From Thermodesulfovibrionia bacterium (GTDB taxonomy: Bacteria; Nitrospirota; Thermodesulfovibrionia; UBA6902): a DNA stretch of 21,559 nucleotides. Position numbers and translations under genes: made by a program. Of this stretch, positions 11,761 to 18,688 are shown piece by piece (the stretch's first letter is position 1; each line of letters begins with the position of its first letter). Where the stretch lies: the NCBI GenBank assembly GCA_947258735.1, contig CAMYJJ010000020.1, positions 1 through 21,559 on the forward strand, written 5' to 3'. Below the pieces are notes generated by a model. It was not told the origin of the DNA, ran no database searches, and was given only the letters and a program-made list of their open reading frames with translations.

Positions 11761-11788
11761 TTTACAAATAAATAAAAAGACATATAAT
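11761..11788 (+). promoter_or_regulatory. Sigma-70-type promoter for the coiled-coil/LapA genes
   Basis: TTTACA (11761-11766) and a perfect TATAAT (11783-11788) are separated by 16 bp, close to the housekeeping consensus. The predicted start of transcription is about 20 bp before the ribosome-binding site AAAGGAGG (11803-11810). Confidence 0.6.
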
Positions 11789-11815
11789 GTGCTTTAATCT
11801 TAAAAGGAGGCTCAA

Positions 11816-12127
11816 ATGAGCAAAAAAGATGCATACATTGAAAAAGCTCAAGCAAAAATTGATGAGCAAATGGCCAAACTTGATCAACTAAAAGCCAAGG
11901 CACAAGGTGAGGTAGCAGATCAGAAAATTAAATCACAAGAGAAAATCAATGAACTGGAAGCAAAAATAAAAGATGCAAAAGCCCATCTCTCCGAAATTAC
12001 TGACGCTGCTGAGGATGCCTGGGAAAATGTGAAAAGTAAATTTGACAATCTGGCAGATGATATAGGAAGCACATTTAAAAAGTTCTTCGGTAAAGATGAC
12101 CATGATAGTGGCTCCAAGGACGTATAA
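11816..12127 (+). CDS. Small coiled-coil stress-type protein (sll1863-like)
   Basis: A 103-residue, very hydrophilic protein. Residues about 5-75 are a nearly unbroken heptad-rich helix dominated by K, E, A, Q and D (AYIEKAQAKIDEQMAKLDQL), followed by AAEDAWENVKSKFDNLAD, a motif I associate with the small coiled-coil sll1863-type stress proteins. The C-terminus is polar (GKDDHDSGSKDV). It has no signal peptide, membrane segment or cysteine. The ATG at 11816 has a near-perfect ribosome-binding site AAAGGAGG five bases upstream and a good promoter, so high expression is likely. It is 16 bp from the LapA-domain gene and probably co-transcribed. The family match is from pattern memory and the molecular role is unknown; a general envelope or stress role is inferred from context. 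Confidence 0.6.
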   Translation: MSKKDAYIEKAQAKIDEQMAKLDQLKAKAQGEVADQKIKSQEKINELEAKIKDAKAHLSEITDAAEDAWENVKSKFDNLADDIGSTFKKFFGKDDHDSGSKDV

Positions 12128-12143
12128 TTAGAGGATTAATATA

Positions 12144-12350
12144 ATGATGAAGGTTAAAGCAGCTATTGCCCTCGTATTAGTTGCACTGGCTGGAATATTT
12201 GCCATTCAAAATGCGACTACTGTGGATGTGAATTTTTTGGTATGGTCACTCTCTATTCCTCGCGCCCTATTGATAGTCGTATTATTAGTAGTAGGCTTCA
12301 TGCTCGGCATTACCGTATCCAGCATTTCGAAGCTTAAAGGCGACAAATAA
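12144..12350 (+). CDS. LapA-domain (DUF1049) small membrane protein
   Basis: A 68-residue inner-membrane protein with two hydrophobic segments (about 4-21 and 41-60). Between them lies the family's typical QNATTVDVNFLVW stretch, followed by RALLIVVLLVVGFMLG and the positively charged end SKLKGDK. LapA-domain proteins are named for a role with LapB/YciM in lipopolysaccharide assembly in E. coli, but short stand-alone versions are widespread and mostly uncharacterised. The ribosome-binding site AGAGGA lies at 12130-12135, 8 bp before the ATG. A second ATG follows directly, so the first residue is uncertain. It sits 16 bp after the coiled-coil gene and probably shares its promoter. Confidence 0.75.
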   Translation: MMKVKAAIALVLVALAGIFAIQNATTVDVNFLVWSLSIPRALLIVVLLVVGFMLGITVSSISKLKGDK

Positions 12351-12513
12351 ACTTATGCACTGGACTTCACACCAGCGGTGACGAATGGTGCTCGCTATAT
12401 TTCATAGTATGCAAATCGTCTTGCGGCTATTCAGTGCGATTCATGGTGTGCATCCGTGAGGAGGACATTAGCATTTATGAAGATAAACGTGGTCATATTT
12501 AGAAGAACTTAAA

Positions 12514-13134
12514 ATGCTATCTGGAACAAAAGCACTAAAAATAAGTCTTCCGCTTTTTGCAGTGTTAGTCGTGTCTGCTGCGATCGTTGTCTTTTTGCGT
12601 CCTTATGTAAACTATGATGGAATTTCTGAGGATGTATCGTCGTGGGGAGCATTCTTTACTGTTTTCGGTGTGATTTACGCGATCGTTGCTGGATTTCTGC
12701 TTATTACTGTGCTCAATCGTTATAGTGCACTGAGTCAGACAATTGAAGACGAACTGAATGCCGTAGAGTCTATTCGGGATTTCCTCGTCTATATCGATAA
12801 AAATCAACGTGATTCTGCTCAAGAAATAAGAGCATCACTGACCAGATATACCAAAGCTGTAGCTAATACTGAATGGCAAGAGATGGCTGATCCTGCTATA
12901 CCTACAAATTCTGATACATCTGAAGACCTGTATGATATCATGCGATGTGTAGGCAAGATTTGTGTCACCGATGAAAGAGATAGTGCAGTTCTAACCGCAA
13001 TAATTAACAGCGTGTCTGACCTGGCTAAAATGCGCACGAGAAGGATTGCTCTTGCAAATGATAATATACATACTCCAAGCCAAAGCGATGCCGGTCGGAT
13101 TATCGAAGCCGGCAGAGAACTTTGTATAATATAG
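12514..13134 (+). CDS. DUF4239-like membrane protein lacking its C-terminal membrane segments
   Basis: A 206-residue protein. Two N-terminal membrane segments (about 10-29 and 46-68: GAFFTVFGVIYAIVAGFLL) are followed by the family-like NRYSALSQTIEDELNAVESIRDFLVYI, RYTKAVANTEWQEMA and LAKMRTRRIALANDNI. DUF4239 proteins, distantly related to bestrophins, usually run to about 250-260 residues with two further membrane segments after this point. Here the sequence turns into an unrelated hydrophilic tail (HTPSQSDAGRIIEAGRELCII) and stops. That suggests the 3' end was lost by rearrangement, so the product may be nonfunctional. The ATG has only a weak ribosome-binding site, and a short 11-codon ORF (12477-12512) ends one base before it. 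The family call is from motif memory. Confidence 0.6.
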   Translation: MLSGTKALKISLPLFAVLVVSAAIVVFLRPYVNYDGISEDVSSWGAFFTVFGVIYAIVAGFLLITVLNRYSALSQTIEDELNAVESIRDFLVYIDKNQRDSAQEIRASLTRYTKAVANTEWQEMADPAIPTNSDTSEDLYDIMRCVGKICVTDERDSAVLTAIINSVSDLAKMRTRRIALANDNIHTPSQSDAGRIIEAGRELCII

Positions 13135-13167
13135 GTGTGAAGGACGCGACTTCAGCCATTCCGGATT

Positions 13168-13270
13168 AAATCCAGTTACTCCTCTTGAATATCCATATTT
13201 CGACAAAGGCAATCCCTAACAGAAAAAGCGTTACAACTGTAAAAGCTAATTTACTCTCCGTAATGAAACT
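13168..13270 (-). pseudogene. Possible remnant of a membrane-protein C-terminus
   Basis: The - strand frame reads a charged residue or two, a ~20-residue hydrophobic span (AFTVVTLFLLGIAFVEIWIF), then a basic aromatic end, KRSNWI, and a stop. The pattern of one final membrane helix ending in FKR-x-x-W-I resembles the end of CorA-type magnesium transporters. No start codon or upstream homologous sequence was seen, and the GMN signature of CorA is absent. Without a search this is only suggestive. Confidence 0.25.
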
Positions 13271-13333
13271 ACAACAGGGAAACAGGGGGGGGAACAAGTC
13301 ACATCATTAAGTGATAATTTTGATATTGTAATC

Positions 13334-13342
13334 TGATATAAT
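13334..13342 (+). promoter_or_regulatory. Extended -10 promoter for the monohaem cytochrome
   Basis: TGATATAAT (TG at 13334-13335, perfect TATAAT at 13337-13342) fits the extended -10 pattern, which can work with a weak -35. The gene starts 38 bp further on. Confidence 0.5.
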
Positions 13343-13380
13343 GTACAGGTGAGGTTTAATGACATGAAGGGAGATGCTGT

Positions 13381-13698
13381 ATGAAAATATTAATATTCAT
13401 CCTGGGCATGGTACTGCTCATAGTTGTTGGTCAATCTGCAGGCTTTACAGAAGAAATTCCGGGCAATGAATTATTCGATGAGTTCTGTGTTATGTGTCAT
13501 CCCGATGGGAGCAATAAAATAACGCCGGACAGGCCCCTTTTCAGAAAGAGTCTTGAATCACGCAACATCAAGACAACGGAAGACATAATCAAAATTATGA
13601 GGAACCCGGGCAAAGGTATGCTAAAGTTCTCCAAAGAAAAACTGAGTGATGACGAAGCGAAAAAGATAGCTGAATATATACAGGAGACGTTTAAGTAG
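13381..13698 (+). CDS. Exported monohaem c-type cytochrome (class I-like)
   Basis: A 105-residue secreted electron carrier. Residues 1-20 form a signal peptide (MKILIFILGMVLLIVVGQSAG), so the mature protein is about 84 residues. The single haem site is CVMCH (about 36-40). A methionine near 80 in NPGKGMLKFS is the likely sixth ligand, followed by the class I C-terminal helix LSDDEAKKIAEYIQETF. It has a ribosome-binding site AAGGGAG (about 13367-13373) and an extended -10 promoter. It lies on the + strand, away from the cytochrome cluster at 14748-21559, so it is transcribed separately; it may still exchange electrons with that system. The gene looks intact despite its decayed surroundings. 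Confidence 0.85.
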   Translation: MKILIFILGMVLLIVVGQSAGFTEEIPGNELFDEFCVMCHPDGSNKITPDRPLFRKSLESRNIKTTEDIIKIMRNPGKGMLKFSKEKLSDDEAKKIAEYIQETFK

Positions 13699-13733
13699 TG
13701 AGTAAAAGGGCTGCCTGAATATTTCTCATTAAA

Positions 13734-13850
13734 ATGTTTGATTACTACGAGGCAATTCGTAAACCAGAAACAAAACCGCGAATTATCCAGAAAATAGAAA
13801 AAGCGATTGTTGATTCTAGATGGCAGATATATGAAAAGGGGACAAAATAG
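13734..13850 (+). CDS. Short ORF of unknown function (38 residues)
   Basis: Reads MFDYYEAIRKPETKPRIIQK and ends IYEKGTK. It is charged, lysine-rich and soluble, with codon use like a real gene, but it has no ribosome-binding site upstream of the ATG. It may be the relic end of a larger gene. I do not recognise it. Confidence 0.2.
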   Translation: MFDYYEAIRKPETKPRIIQKIEKAIVDSRWQIYEKGTK

Positions 13851-13905
13851 AAACAGACGTTAGACCTCTTGATGCAGCTTTTTCAATATGAAGCGGTACA
13901 TATCC

Positions 13906-14346
13906 TTAATTGTTTATTACAAATATATTATCCTGTACAAAGGCGAGCCGCTCATGAATTTCTCCAAGACTTGTGCGGTGCTTTTCAACAAATCTCAACC
14001 TTGGCAGTAACCCTGCTTTATTGGCTATCTGAATATTCAGTCCTGGCCGGGCATTTAGTTCAAGAATAAGAGGGCCTTTATCTTTATCCAGAACAATATC
14101 AACTCCCAGATATCCAAGGCCTGTCAATTCATAACAGCGGGCAGTAATTTCCAATAAGGTTTGCCAGTGAGGGATAGTCAGTCCTGTTACTGAATTGCCT
14201 GTATCAGGGTGTTCGGTAATAATATCATTGTGCCATACGCCGCTGAGAGTTATACCAGTTGAAATGTCTATGCCTGCGCCTATGGCACCCTGATGAAGAT
14301 TCGGTTTGCCGCCTGACATCCTGGTTGGCAGGCGGACCATTGACAT
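13906..14346 (-). pseudogene. 5'-truncated alpha-L-glutamate ligase-like ATP-grasp protein
   Basis: The 146-residue frame matches only the C-terminal half of the RimK-related ligase family (about 320 residues): MVRLPTRMSGGKPNLHQGAI, then TEHPDTG, PHWQTLLEITARCYELTGLG, YLGVDIVLDKDKGPLILELNARPGLNIQIANKAG. The ELN motif provides ATP-grasp metal-binding residues. The frame stays open for a short way upstream (reading PRSGGPVMSMVR), but homology stops at GGPVM, exactly at a GC-rich hairpin with a T-run (14354-14376). The N-terminal half, which binds the nucleotide, is missing, so the enzyme is probably inactive. Full-length relatives are often paired with a transglutaminase-like membrane gene; none is present here. 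Confidence 0.7.
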
Positions 14347-14353
14347 AACCGGA

Positions 14354-14376
14354 CCGCCCGATCTAGGCGGCTTTTT
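14354..14376 (+). terminator. Terminator-like hairpin at the ATP-grasp truncation point
   Basis: CCGCC (14354-14358) and GGCGG (14366-14370) form a GC stem around a 7-base loop, followed by CTTTTT (14371-14376). It is oriented to stop + strand transcription, yet no + strand gene lies just before it. It may be the leftover end of a deleted gene. Confidence 0.5.
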
Positions 14377-14714
14377 CCATCGGCTCTGCCGGTGACCGGT
14401 TAGCTCTACGTTAACACTTTTAATCGTATATCCTCAGTATTTACGTCTCACTGTATGATTGATATGTCGGTAAACTCATCGATATCAATTTTGCTCTCAA
14501 TTTAAAGACCAACAGGGGAACTATTCAATTCCGGAAAATACAAAATCCTATGATTACCGATTTAAATCTTCACCAAAATAATCAAATAAAGAATTGCACC
14601 TTTTAGTCTATTATTCACTCCGTTACTTTCTTTTGCATGATCATAAATGGCATTGCTCTCACTTCATTCCTTTTGATTAAAAAATACTTCACTTAATATT
14701 TCTTAAAAAACCTC

Positions 14715-14736
14715 TTGACTCTGTACCGGGGTACAC
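14715..14736 (+). promoter_or_regulatory. MerR-type operator/promoter remnant
   Basis: A -35 element TTGACT (14715-14720) is followed one base later by the dyad TGTACC-GG-GGTACA (14722-14735). This is the arrangement used by MerR-family regulators of metal resistance (the mer promoter begins TTGACTCCGTAC). The expected -10 at 14740-14745 reads TGGAGC, which is poor. It points into the 3' end of the PCu(A)C gene 12 bp on, so it controls nothing visible. Confidence 0.5.
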
Positions 14737-14747
14737 CTTTGGAGCAG

Positions 14748-15209
14748 CTATCCCAAAAGTGAGCGAACAGTTAATCCAACCTGTTTAGTTAAACCGTTAT
14801 CGAACAGTAATATTATGTGAACAACTTTCCCTTCTTTGGGAACAGACTCAGGCCCTGTCAGCATAAGATGGTAGCTGCCAGGCTGAAGAGTGACCCTGCC
14901 ACCTGATGGAATGTCCAGTGATTCCAGCTTCAGCATTTTCACCATATCTCCCTGCAGCTCAGTCCGGTGAATTTCAACTTTCTGAAACTGATCACTTACA
15001 ACACCGATTAATGTTCTCGATTGGGAAGACCTGTTTTCAATCGTCATATAGCCGGCGATTACCCGGGCATTTGGAGGAGCTTCAGGCATCCAGGCATTGT
15101 GAACAGTAAAAATTTCATCAGCATATATGTTCGTTCTACTGAAAGAAACAAACAGGAGAGCAGGAAGAAAGCAATACAGTGCAGTCCTAACTGCCTTCCT
15201 CTTCCTCAT
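14748..15209 (-). CDS. Periplasmic copper chaperone PCu(A)C
   Basis: Delivers Cu(I) in the periplasm, classically to the CuA site of cytochrome oxidase, alone or with SCO. The full copper motif is present: by the numbering of the longest frame, H96-x10-M107-x21-H129-x-M131, exactly the H(M)X10MX21HXM pattern, with an extra M104. The N-terminus is a signal peptide: basic MRKRKAVR, hydrophobic TALYCFLPALLFVSF, and a likely cleavage after SRTNIYA. I chose the ATG at 15209 because it gives a normal signal peptide and a shorter overlap. The frame is open to an ATG at 15254, which would add a strongly basic 15-residue extension overlapping the SCO tail by 68 bp. It is the last gene of the left-going cluster, directly after SCO, its usual partner. 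Confidence 0.9.
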   Translation of the reverse strand: MRKRKAVRTALYCFLPALLFVSFSRTNIYADEIFTVHNAWMPEAPPNARVIAGYMTIENRSSQSRTLIGVVSDQFQKVEIHRTELQGDMVKMLKLESLDIPSGGRVTLQPGSYHLMLTGPESVPKEGKVVHIILLFDNGLTKQVGLTVRSLLG

Positions 15210-15948
15210 CTTCTCCATCGTCCTCGTACTCATCTTCCTCTTCGTCTTCATCATCTCCCAGCTTTATTAAGTTGAATTTGATGCTTGTTTTGCAGCATTC
15301 TTCGGTATACTTGCCCCGTATCCTTCGATATTCCTCTACAATCTTTGCGGGGTCATGAGGCGGTGGAAAAGAGGCGCGGAGCCGTCCGAGGGGATCAAGA
15401 AGCATAAAAGATGCGCTGTGGTCGATGTAATAGTCTCCGTCTTTATCTTTGCCGGGTACAGGAGTGTACGCAACCCCCATGGGCCGGGCGACTGATGCGA
15501 TGACGTCCGGCTCGCCGGTCACACCGATAAACTTCTTATTAAAGTAAGGGACATATTCCCTGAGTTCCTCAACAGTGTCCCGCTGAGGATCGACTGTTAC
15601 AAAGACAACCTGGGTGTCGACCTTGAACTTTGCTTCAATAACATCCCCTTTTTCAACAAGGTCCTTATACACATCATTCAGGTCCACAAGTGCGGTCGGA
15701 CAGACATCAGGGCAGTAAATGTAGCCGAAAAACATAAAGGTCCATTTCCGGTTAAGGCTCCACTGGTTAAATTTTTTCCCGTTGTGGTCAGTCAGCGCAA
15801 ATGATGAAAGAGGGACCGGGATATCATATATCCGGGAAACCTCCTGTTCAGGCGGCTTGTTGTCACTGCCTTTTTCAGATCCCTTTCCATACCAGATGCC
15901 CAGCATCAGAATGAGCAGTCCGGTTACTATTAAACTGCCGGTTCTCAT
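15187..15948 (-). CDS. SCO1/SenC family copper/thiol-redox assembly protein with acidic tail
   Basis: SCO proteins have a thioredoxin fold and bind copper or reduce cysteines while assembling the CuA centre of cytochrome oxidase. Residues 5-20 form an N-terminal membrane anchor, with the rest in the periplasm. The copper ligands are C79 and C83 in CPDVCP and H177 in YIDHSAS; FVTVDPQRDT (116-125) is typical. At 253 residues it is slightly longer than usual because residues 231-253 are almost all D and E (GDDEDEEEDEYEDDGEDEEE), an unusual tail that could bind metal or a positively charged partner. Its coding sequence overlaps the start of the PCu(A)C gene. The ribosome-binding site AAAGGGAT precedes the ATG. 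It sits 60 bp after the multihaem cytochrome gene. Confidence 0.92.
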   Translation of the reverse strand: MRTGSLIVTGLLILMLGIWYGKGSEKGSDNKPPEQEVSRIYDIPVPLSSFALTDHNGKKFNQWSLNRKWTFMFFGYIYCPDVCPTALVDLNDVYKDLVEKGDVIEAKFKVDTQVVFVTVDPQRDTVEELREYVPYFNKKFIGVTGEPDVIASVARPMGVAYTPVPGKDKDGDYYIDHSASFMLLDPLGRLRASFPPPHDPAKIVEEYRRIRGKYTEECCKTSIKFNLIKLGDDEDEEEDEYEDDGEDEEEEGS

Positions 15949-16008
15949 TATATCCCTTTCGTTTTTTTCAATCTAAGAATATTTTTTTAAAAGACTACAC
16001 TGCAGATG

Positions 16009-17409
16009 CTACCTTGCATAGGTAACCTGATTTTCCCTGTCATAGCTTCTTTCTATATGACATCCGGGGATACAGCTTCCCCCTGTATCTGTCTGCACAT
16101 ATTCAAGGTCGATCTCAATGGCGCCAAAGAGAAACGTGTCACGGATTCTGCCTTCCTGTTCCGAGGCATGGACATCATGACAGGCACGGCATGTCCTGCC
16201 TTTTTTCTGTTTCACATGTAACCAGTGCAGGTTTGTCTCGCCGTTTCTGAATTTAGTAATTGATGAGGTTTTTTCAGCTGTCACCAGCGCTTCCACATGG
16301 CACAGAAAGCAGAGGCCGTATTTGCCCTTTTCATATGCCGAATAAAATTTGTGCGGGAAAGGAAGTTTCAGGATATAGGCATTGTCCGAACCGTGCGGGC
16401 TATGACATGCCGTGCAATTACCCTGCATGACCGGTCCATGCTTATATTTTTTATTCTGCCATGCACGGGACTCCTTATGACAGTTAAAACAGAGTGTATC
16501 GATTCTTTCAAGCAGCAGGTTTTTGTCGTCTGAGAAATGAGGTGAATGACAGGTAAGACAGAGCCCTTCATACGCCGGGACATGTTTATGATTATACTGT
16601 TCGACCTCCCGCTTCTTTTCTTCATGACAGGTAAAACAGATCTGTTTCTTTGATTTATTCAACTGTAATGGAAATGCTCCTGCATGCGGGTCATGACATG
16701 TATTACAACCTGATTTAATAATTGGCGTATGGATATATTGCTTAGCCATCCCTGTTACCATATCCTCATGACAGATCAGGCAGAGATTAACGCCCTCATC
16801 AACGAGCCTGCTCTTGAAATTTGAGGCATGCGGATCATGACAGAGGCCGCAATTACCATCCTTTACCGGTTTATGTAAATTGCCCCCGGTGAAGAGTCTT
16901 TCCTGTTTATGACACGAAACACATAATTCATTATAGGATTGTCTGAGTAAAAATGGATGGACGGACTGATGAGGATCGTGGCAGGATGTACAATTGCCGT
17001 TTTTTATGGGGTCATGTACAAATGTACTCGAATTAATCTCTTTCTCCATAACCTTATGACAGCGTGAACACGTGGTTCGCTGGTCCATTTCCAGACCGAA
17101 TGTATTGGGGTAGCCCTCTGCACGGTGACATTCCTTGCATTTCCCGTTAAAAACCGGGCTGTGAATAAACATACTCTGATCCATAAATTCTGCATGGCAC
17201 TGCTGGGACAGACAGGAGGAGGCTCCCTTGATATGGGAAACATATTCTTCTGAAGAGGTAAATTTTGATAAGGGGTATGTTTGCGATAAGCCCCCACGTC
17301 CCGGGCCCCCGGGTCTCGTGGAATCCGGATAAACTGCCGTCCAGTGGGAAATCAGAATAAAGACAACAACGTGAATGAATGCATGTTTCAGAATCCAGGA
17401 TTTACTCAT
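16009..17409 (-). CDS. Exported multihaem cytochrome c with about 15 haem sites
   Basis: A 466-residue secreted protein with a hydrophobic signal segment (about 8-24). It has 13 CXXCH motifs with first cysteines at 91, 114, 140, 163, 187, 210, 235, 258, 284, 307, 332, 367 and 407. Two variants flank them: CX4CH at 66-72 and CX3CH at 446-451. From 140 to 340 the sites come in pairs about 23 residues apart, with repeating signatures H-x-P-x(3-5)-G-x-C-x-x-CHDPH or CHSPH, then L-C-x-x-CH. This is the doubled-CXXCH family, thought to form long haem wires. No function beyond electron transfer can be assigned. The gene starts 8 bp inside the end of the thioredoxin/TPR gene and is followed 60 bp later by SCO. 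Confidence 0.92.
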   Translation of the reverse strand: MSKSWILKHAFIHVVVFILISHWTAVYPDSTRPGGPGRGGLSQTYPLSKFTSSEEYVSHIKGASSCLSQQCHAEFMDQSMFIHSPVFNGKCKECHRAEGYPNTFGLEMDQRTTCSRCHKVMEKEINSSTFVHDPIKNGNCTSCHDPHQSVHPFLLRQSYNELCVSCHKQERLFTGGNLHKPVKDGNCGLCHDPHASNFKSRLVDEGVNLCLICHEDMVTGMAKQYIHTPIIKSGCNTCHDPHAGAFPLQLNKSKKQICFTCHEEKKREVEQYNHKHVPAYEGLCLTCHSPHFSDDKNLLLERIDTLCFNCHKESRAWQNKKYKHGPVMQGNCTACHSPHGSDNAYILKLPFPHKFYSAYEKGKYGLCFLCHVEALVTAEKTSSITKFRNGETNLHWLHVKQKKGRTCRACHDVHASEQEGRIRDTFLFGAIEIDLEYVQTDTGGSCIPGCHIERSYDRENQVTYAR

Positions 17410-18661
17410 AGAGCATCAAATCAAGCCTCTGGTCTATTTGCTCCGAATTGATCGAACCGCTGAGCCCGAGCACTTCATGCAGGGCCTCCTGAAGCAGTCC
17501 CAGGGCTTTTTCCCCGTTTCCTTTTTTATTATAAAGTAATGCCAGATCATGGATAATAGAGACCTTTACAGAGATGTATGGAGGTTTTGCATCAATGATA
17601 TCAGCGGCTTTTATGTCATAAAGATTGTATGCAAGTTCAAGTTCCTCAACTGCCTTATCATCCCTGTTCGTTTTCATATAGATTTTCCCGAGCAGGTGAT
17701 GTGCCCTGATCTTGAGATTAATGTCAGCAGTGGGCGAGGTCTTTAAAAAATTTTCAGCTTCAACATACTTCCCCTGATTCACGAGCATCACCGTATAATT
17801 CAGGTGGGCCACGATATTTTTTTTATCGAGTTCAATCGCCCTGTTAAACTCCTCTATTGAGCTCTTATTATTGCCTTTTTTCCAGAGGATAATCCCCATG
17901 AGATTATGGGCCCATGAATCATCCGGACTCAATTCAATTGATTTGTTCAGGGCCGAGAGCGCCTGTTCAAGGAGATTTTTCTTATACATCTGAAGGGCGT
18001 AATAATAGAGTCTCTTTGACTTGCTATCAGTTTCCTTTATCTTTGCAGCCTGCTGCATGCGGGAGCGCTCAGCAAGACCGGTCAATTCCCTGATTTTTTC
18101 TGTAATAAGCGGACGTGCGGTCATAGGAAAACTGGGGTAGATAAAATGAATCAGGCCTGATTTATTAATCATTATCGTAGATGGCAATGCAATCACACCA
18201 AAATCCTTGAATGATTTAAACCCCCTGTCAATGAGGACCGGAAATGGGATTTTATTGTCCTTAATTATATTTCTCACAGCAGTGATCTCTTCCGCCGGGA
18301 TTTCCTTATCTTCCACAGGAGTATAAATGCCGATTATTTCAAGACCATGTTTATCATGGTACTTTTGGTGCATTTCGCCCAGGTAAAGAAGGGCATTGAG
18401 GGAGTAGTCGAGAAATGCCTTATTTGTTGTCAGTTCCCAGAAGAGAATTACGACCGGTTTACTGCCAATGTGGCCTGAGATATTTACTGTCTGACCATTG
18501 ATATCATCGAGGACTATCTTATGCGGCGAATCCCCTTCTTTCAACCCGATTAGTGCTGATGCATTCCCTGGAAACAGGCCATACGGAAGTGAGAACGTGA
18601 AACATACTATTAAAATAATCGCGCCTCTGCAAAAGGGGTGATTAATTACATTGTCAGGCAT
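17402..18661 (-). CDS. Exported thioredoxin-fold protein without CXXC, fused to TPR repeats
   Basis: A 419-residue protein with a signal sequence (about 12-37: hydrophobic run ending in GNASA). Residues about 40-200 have the TlpA/AhpC-like thioredoxin fold: KPVVILFWELTT, LEIIGIYTPVED, IPFPVLIDRGFKSFKDFGVIALPSTIMIN, with the usual cis-proline in LPST. Where TlpA-type enzymes have W-C-x-x-C this protein has ELTTN (76-80), so it lacks the redox cysteines and is probably not a disulfide reductase. Residues about 215-400 contain several tetratricopeptide repeats (RLYYYALQMYKKNLLEQALS, AHNLMGIILWKKGNNKSSIEE, RAHHLLGKIYMKTNRDDKAVE), pointing to protein binding. It overlaps the cytochrome start by 8 bp (ATGAGTAA), implying translational coupling. 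Likely a scaffold or assembly factor for that cytochrome; this role is inferred. Confidence 0.8.
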   Translation of the reverse strand: MPDNVINHPFCRGAIILIVCFTFSLPYGLFPGNASALIGLKEGDSPHKIVLDDINGQTVNISGHIGSKPVVILFWELTTNKAFLDYSLNALLYLGEMHQKYHDKHGLEIIGIYTPVEDKEIPAEEITAVRNIIKDNKIPFPVLIDRGFKSFKDFGVIALPSTIMINKSGLIHFIYPSFPMTARPLITEKIRELTGLAERSRMQQAAKIKETDSKSKRLYYYALQMYKKNLLEQALSALNKSIELSPDDSWAHNLMGIILWKKGNNKSSIEEFNRAIELDKKNIVAHLNYTVMLVNQGKYVEAENFLKTSPTADINLKIRAHHLLGKIYMKTNRDDKAVEELELAYNLYDIKAADIIDAKPPYISVKVSIIHDLALLYNKKGNGEKALGLLQEALHEVLGLSGSINSEQIDQRLDLMLYE

Positions 18662-18688
18662 AGACCTCTTCCTTATATAATGAATCGG

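Larger units (their letters stand above)
11353..11815. other. Gene-free AT-rich spacer with palindromes and a promoter
   Basis: The 463-bp gap holds a perfect 12-bp inverted repeat at its left end, a 14-bp palindrome CAATTAATTAATTG (11548-11561), and a good promoter near its right end. I see no coding potential on either strand. It may have been left by gene loss, like neighbouring stretches, but no recognisable remnant remains. Confidence 0.6.
14347..14747. other. Gene-free spacer with two orphan regulatory elements
   Basis: This 401-bp stretch contains the hairpin at the ATP-grasp break on its left and the MerR-type operator at its right end. Between them lies AT-rich sequence with no plausible gene on either strand. 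Both elements face right on the + strand and serve no present gene, consistent with deletion of former + strand genes. Confidence 0.5.

Noticed and set aside
14354..14370. The GC hairpin as an integron or attachment site
   Set aside because: There is no integrase gene, no core-site motif and no repeat of it nearby; the T-run favours a terminator.
14722..14735. The TGTACC dyad as a terminator of the PCu(A)C gene
   Set aside because: Read leftward, the stem is only 6 bp and the T-run lies more than 10 bases after it; the TTGACT element at fixed distance fits a MerR operator better.
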